Assembly (NCBI GenBank): GCA_025935275.1
Contig: JAICVP010000096.1
Location: 1 to 7,796, forward strand
Length of the DNA stretch: 7,796 nt
Reading direction: 5' to 3'
Source: Thermoleophilia bacterium
GTDB lineage: Bacteria > Actinomycetota > Thermoleophilia > Gaiellales > Gaiellaceae
This document shows, piece after piece, positions 6,280 through 7,796 of the stretch. Position numbers and translations under genes: made by a program. Position 1 is the stretch's first letter, and every line of letters starts with the position of its first letter. Under the pieces are notes generated by a model. It was not told the DNA's origin, did not search any database, and saw only the letters and a list, made by a program, of their open reading frames with translations.

Positions 6280-7082
6280 CGGTCGGCGGCGCGACCCGGC
6301 TCGTGGGCCTGATCGGCGACCCGGTCGAGCACTCGCTGTCGCCGCTCATGCAGAACGCCGCCTTCGCCGCGGTCGCGCTCGACTGGGCCTACGTGCCACT
6401 GCCGGTGAAGCGCGAGCAGCTCGAGGACGCCGTTGCGGGACTCGAGGCACTCGGCTTCGCGGGGGCGAACGTCACGATCCCGCACAAGACGGCGGTCGTG
6501 GGTTACTGCGACGAGCTGGACGAGGTCGCTGAACGTGCGGGGTCCGTGAACACGCTCGTCGTTCGCGACGGGCGCGTCCTCGGTTCGAGCACGGACGGAC
6601 CGGCGGTCGTGGACCTCGTCGAAGCGGAGGGAGCGCGCGTGCTCCTCCTCGGCGCCGGCGGAGGCGCGCAGGCCGTCGCCACATCGCTGGGCGACGCGGG
6701 GGCGGAGTCGATCGCCATCGCGGCCCGGGACGCCCAGCGGGCGCACGCCCTGGCAATCCGCCTGCGCACGCTCTTTCCCGAGCGCGAGGTCTCGTCCGAG
6801 AGCGACTGGCCTCCCTCTGCTCGAGAGGCGACGCTCGTCGTCAACGCGACGCCGATCCGGGACGAAGCGCTGGTCGAGCTCTCGCCGGAGCAGCAGGTGG
6901 TCGACCTCGCGTACAGGCAGGACGGGTCCGACACCGCTCTGATCGCGGCCGCACGCGAGGCGGGCTGCGAGCGGGCCGTGGACGGCCTGCAGGTTCTCAT
7001 CGGCCAGGGGGCCGCGTCGTTCGAACGCTGGACGGGCATCGAAGCGCCGGTGCCGGTCATGCGCGCAGCGCTCTCGCGCTGA
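6276..7082 (+). CDS. aroE: Shikimate dehydrogenase (NADP+)
   Basis: Enzyme of 268 residues that reduces 3-dehydroshikimate to shikimate with NADPH, the fourth step of the shikimate pathway. The N-terminal substrate domain has GLIGDPVEHSLSPLMQNAAF (Ser20 and Ser22 contact shikimate), ANVTIPHK with catalytic Lys71, SVNTLV with Asn92, and STDG with catalytic Asp107. The Rossmann domain has LLLGAGGGAQAVATSL (about 123-138). Later motifs are VNATP, VVDLAY and VDGLQVLIGQGAASFERWTG, whose Gln is the usual shikimate contact. The Asn that normally precedes Thr-Asp (NTDG) is Ser105 here, and the NADP motif NRTxxR is ARDAQRA; both look tolerable. The TTG start forms TTGA with the mltG stop and gives MTVGGATRLVGLIGDP, the normal family length. 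A longer frame back to 6087 runs inside mltG and adds nothing family-like. Pathway partner aroC follows 33 bases later. Confidence 0.95.
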   Translation: MTVGGATRLVGLIGDPVEHSLSPLMQNAAFAAVALDWAYVPLPVKREQLEDAVAGLEALGFAGANVTIPHKTAVVGYCDELDEVAERAGSVNTLVVRDGRVLGSSTDGPAVVDLVEAEGARVLLLGAGGGAQAVATSLGDAGAESIAIAARDAQRAHALAIRLRTLFPEREVSSESDWPPSAREATLVVNATPIRDEALVELSPEQQVVDLAYRQDGSDTALIAAAREAGCERAVDGLQVLIGQGAASFERWTGIEAPVPVMRAALSR

Positions 7083-7103
7083 GCATCCTCGAAGCGTGAG
7101 TCA

Positions 7104-7109
7104 TAGGCT
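7104..7109 (+). promoter_or_regulatory. Putative -10 element (TAGGCT) for aroC
   Basis: TAGGCT sits in the 33-base gap after aroE and ends 6 bases before the GTG at 7116. It fits TANNNT and the leaderless spacing, though less well than the TAGRATCG copies elsewhere in the window. No ribosome binding site precedes the GTG. No -35 hexamer is recognised. Confidence 0.4.
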
Positions 7110-7115
7110 TTCGTC

Positions 7116-7796
7116 GTGGCTCTGATGCTGACGACCGCCGGCGAATCCCACGGCCCCGCTCTGGTCGGGATCGTCACCGGCCTACCGGCGGGGCTGGTCC
7201 TCGACCGGGCCGCGATCGAGGCCGATCTGCACCGGCGCCAGCAGGGCTACGGCCGCAGCCCCAGACAGCAGATCGAGACGGACACGATCGAGGTGCTCGC
7301 CGGGCTCCGCCAGGGCCGCACGCTCGGCACGCCGCTTGCATTCCTGGTCCGAAACCGAGATCACAAGAACTGGGAGTGGGGGATGAATCCCTGGCCTCCG
7401 CAGGGCGACCCCGAGGGGAAGGGCAAGGAGCCGGTGACGCTTCCGCGCCCCGGCCACGCAGACCTCGCGGGCGTCATGAAGTACGAGCTCTCGGATGCGC
7501 GTGACGCCCTCGAGCGCGCGAGCGCGCGTCACACCGCGGCGATCGTGGCCGGGGGCGCGGTCGCGAAGGCGCTCCTCGCCGAGATCGGGATCGAGGTCTC
7601 CAGCTCAGTCGTCGGCGACGACCTCGAGGAGAGGATCGACGCCGCGCGGGCCGACCGCGACACCGTTGGTGGAATCGTCGAGGTGCGTGCGACCGGCGCT
7701 CCTCCAGGCCTCGGCTCCTACGCAACGAAGGAGGAGCGCCTGGACGCGCGCCTCGCGTGGACGCTCATGGGCACGCAGGCGGTGAAGGGCGTCGAG
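7116..7796 (+). CDS. aroC: Chorismate synthase, N-terminal part (3' end outside window)
   Basis: AroC converts 5-enolpyruvylshikimate-3-phosphate to chorismate with reduced FMN, the last step of the shikimate pathway. The visible 227 residues (of about 360-400) start with LTTAGESHGPALVG, with conserved His12. They continue with QQGYGRSPRQQIETD, VLAGLRQGRTLGTPL, VRNRDHKNWEW and PRPGHADLAGVMKY with conserved His114. LERASARHTAA, DTVGGIVEV, PPGLGSY and LDARLAWTLMGTQAVKGVE follow. The frame is open to the last base. Between VSSSVVG and DTVGG (about residues 161-180) the protein is clearly shorter than the M. tuberculosis and E. coli enzymes as I recall them, and no VRxxD-like segment is seen. Family members often read LERASARETAA where this protein has HTAA. 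The GTG at 7116 is chosen because it follows a TAGGCT box by 6 bases; an in-frame ATG at 7125 would give MLTTAGESHG and is equally plausible. Confidence 0.95.
   Translation, partial: MALMLTTAGESHGPALVGIVTGLPAGLVLDRAAIEADLHRRQQGYGRSPRQQIETDTIEVLAGLRQGRTLGTPLAFLVRNRDHKNWEWGMNPWPPQGDPEGKGKEPVTLPRPGHADLAGVMKYELSDARDALERASARHTAAIVAGGAVAKALLAEIGIEVSSSVVGDDLEERIDAARADRDTVGGIVEVRATGAPPGLGSYATKEERLDARLAWTLMGTQAVKGVE

Noticed and set aside
7090..7113. A possible hairpin (CGAAGC with GCTTTCG) after aroE as a terminator.
   Set aside because: The stem is short with a bulge and an 11-base loop, it overlaps the putative -10 box, and no U-tract follows.
7501..7532. An inverted repeat GTGACGC / GCGTCAC in aroC.
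   Set aside because: It falls in the conserved DARDALERASAR coding segment and is explained by codon use there.

Overview
This window is a compact, high-GC, entirely plus-strand block of nine protein genes from a bacterial chromosome. It holds housekeeping genes plus one small regulatory operon. The gene order alaS-ruvX-mltG-aroE-aroC is a classic actinobacterial arrangement. Strong G/C preference at third codon positions, the Cys-rich insert in AlaRS, the style of the sigma/anti-sigma pair and the lack of clear ribosome binding sites also fit a high-GC actinobacterium. A deep-branching class such as Thermoleophilia is my best guess, but that is inference from protein style, not from a search. 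I see no mobile element, CRISPR array, RNA gene, integrase or tRNA, and no stretch over 40 bases without a gene.

Layout: positions 1-761 are the C-terminal two-thirds of mnmA (tRNA U34 2-thiolation). Positions 777-2411 form a three-gene operon: a DUF948-like membrane-anchored protein, a degenerate RsbW-type anti-sigma factor, and a SigB/SigF-family sigma factor, joined by a GTGA overlap and an 8-base overlap. Positions 2432-4978 are a complete alaS. Positions 4991-7082 are ruvX, mltG and aroE, again joined by overlaps (25 and 4 bases). From 7116 to the window edge lies the N-terminal part of aroC.

The eight gene junctions fall into two classes. Four are overlaps (DUF948/anti-sigma, anti-sigma/sigma, ruvX/mltG, mltG/aroE). 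The other four have gaps of 12-33 bases, and each gap carries a TAGRAT or TAGGCT hexamer 6-9 bases before the next start codon (two of the hexamers are TAGAAT). That is the geometry of a -10 element driving a leaderless transcript. The sequence therefore suggests the transcription units mnmA | DUF948-antisigma-sigma | alaS | ruvX-mltG-aroE | aroC, although read-through between them is likely.

I did not find a clearly novel system. The points most worth a second look are the anti-sigma factor that has lost its recognisable ATPase/kinase residues, its operon with a DUF948 envelope protein and no anti-anti-sigma gene, the leaderless promoter series, and an internal shortening in chorismate synthase.
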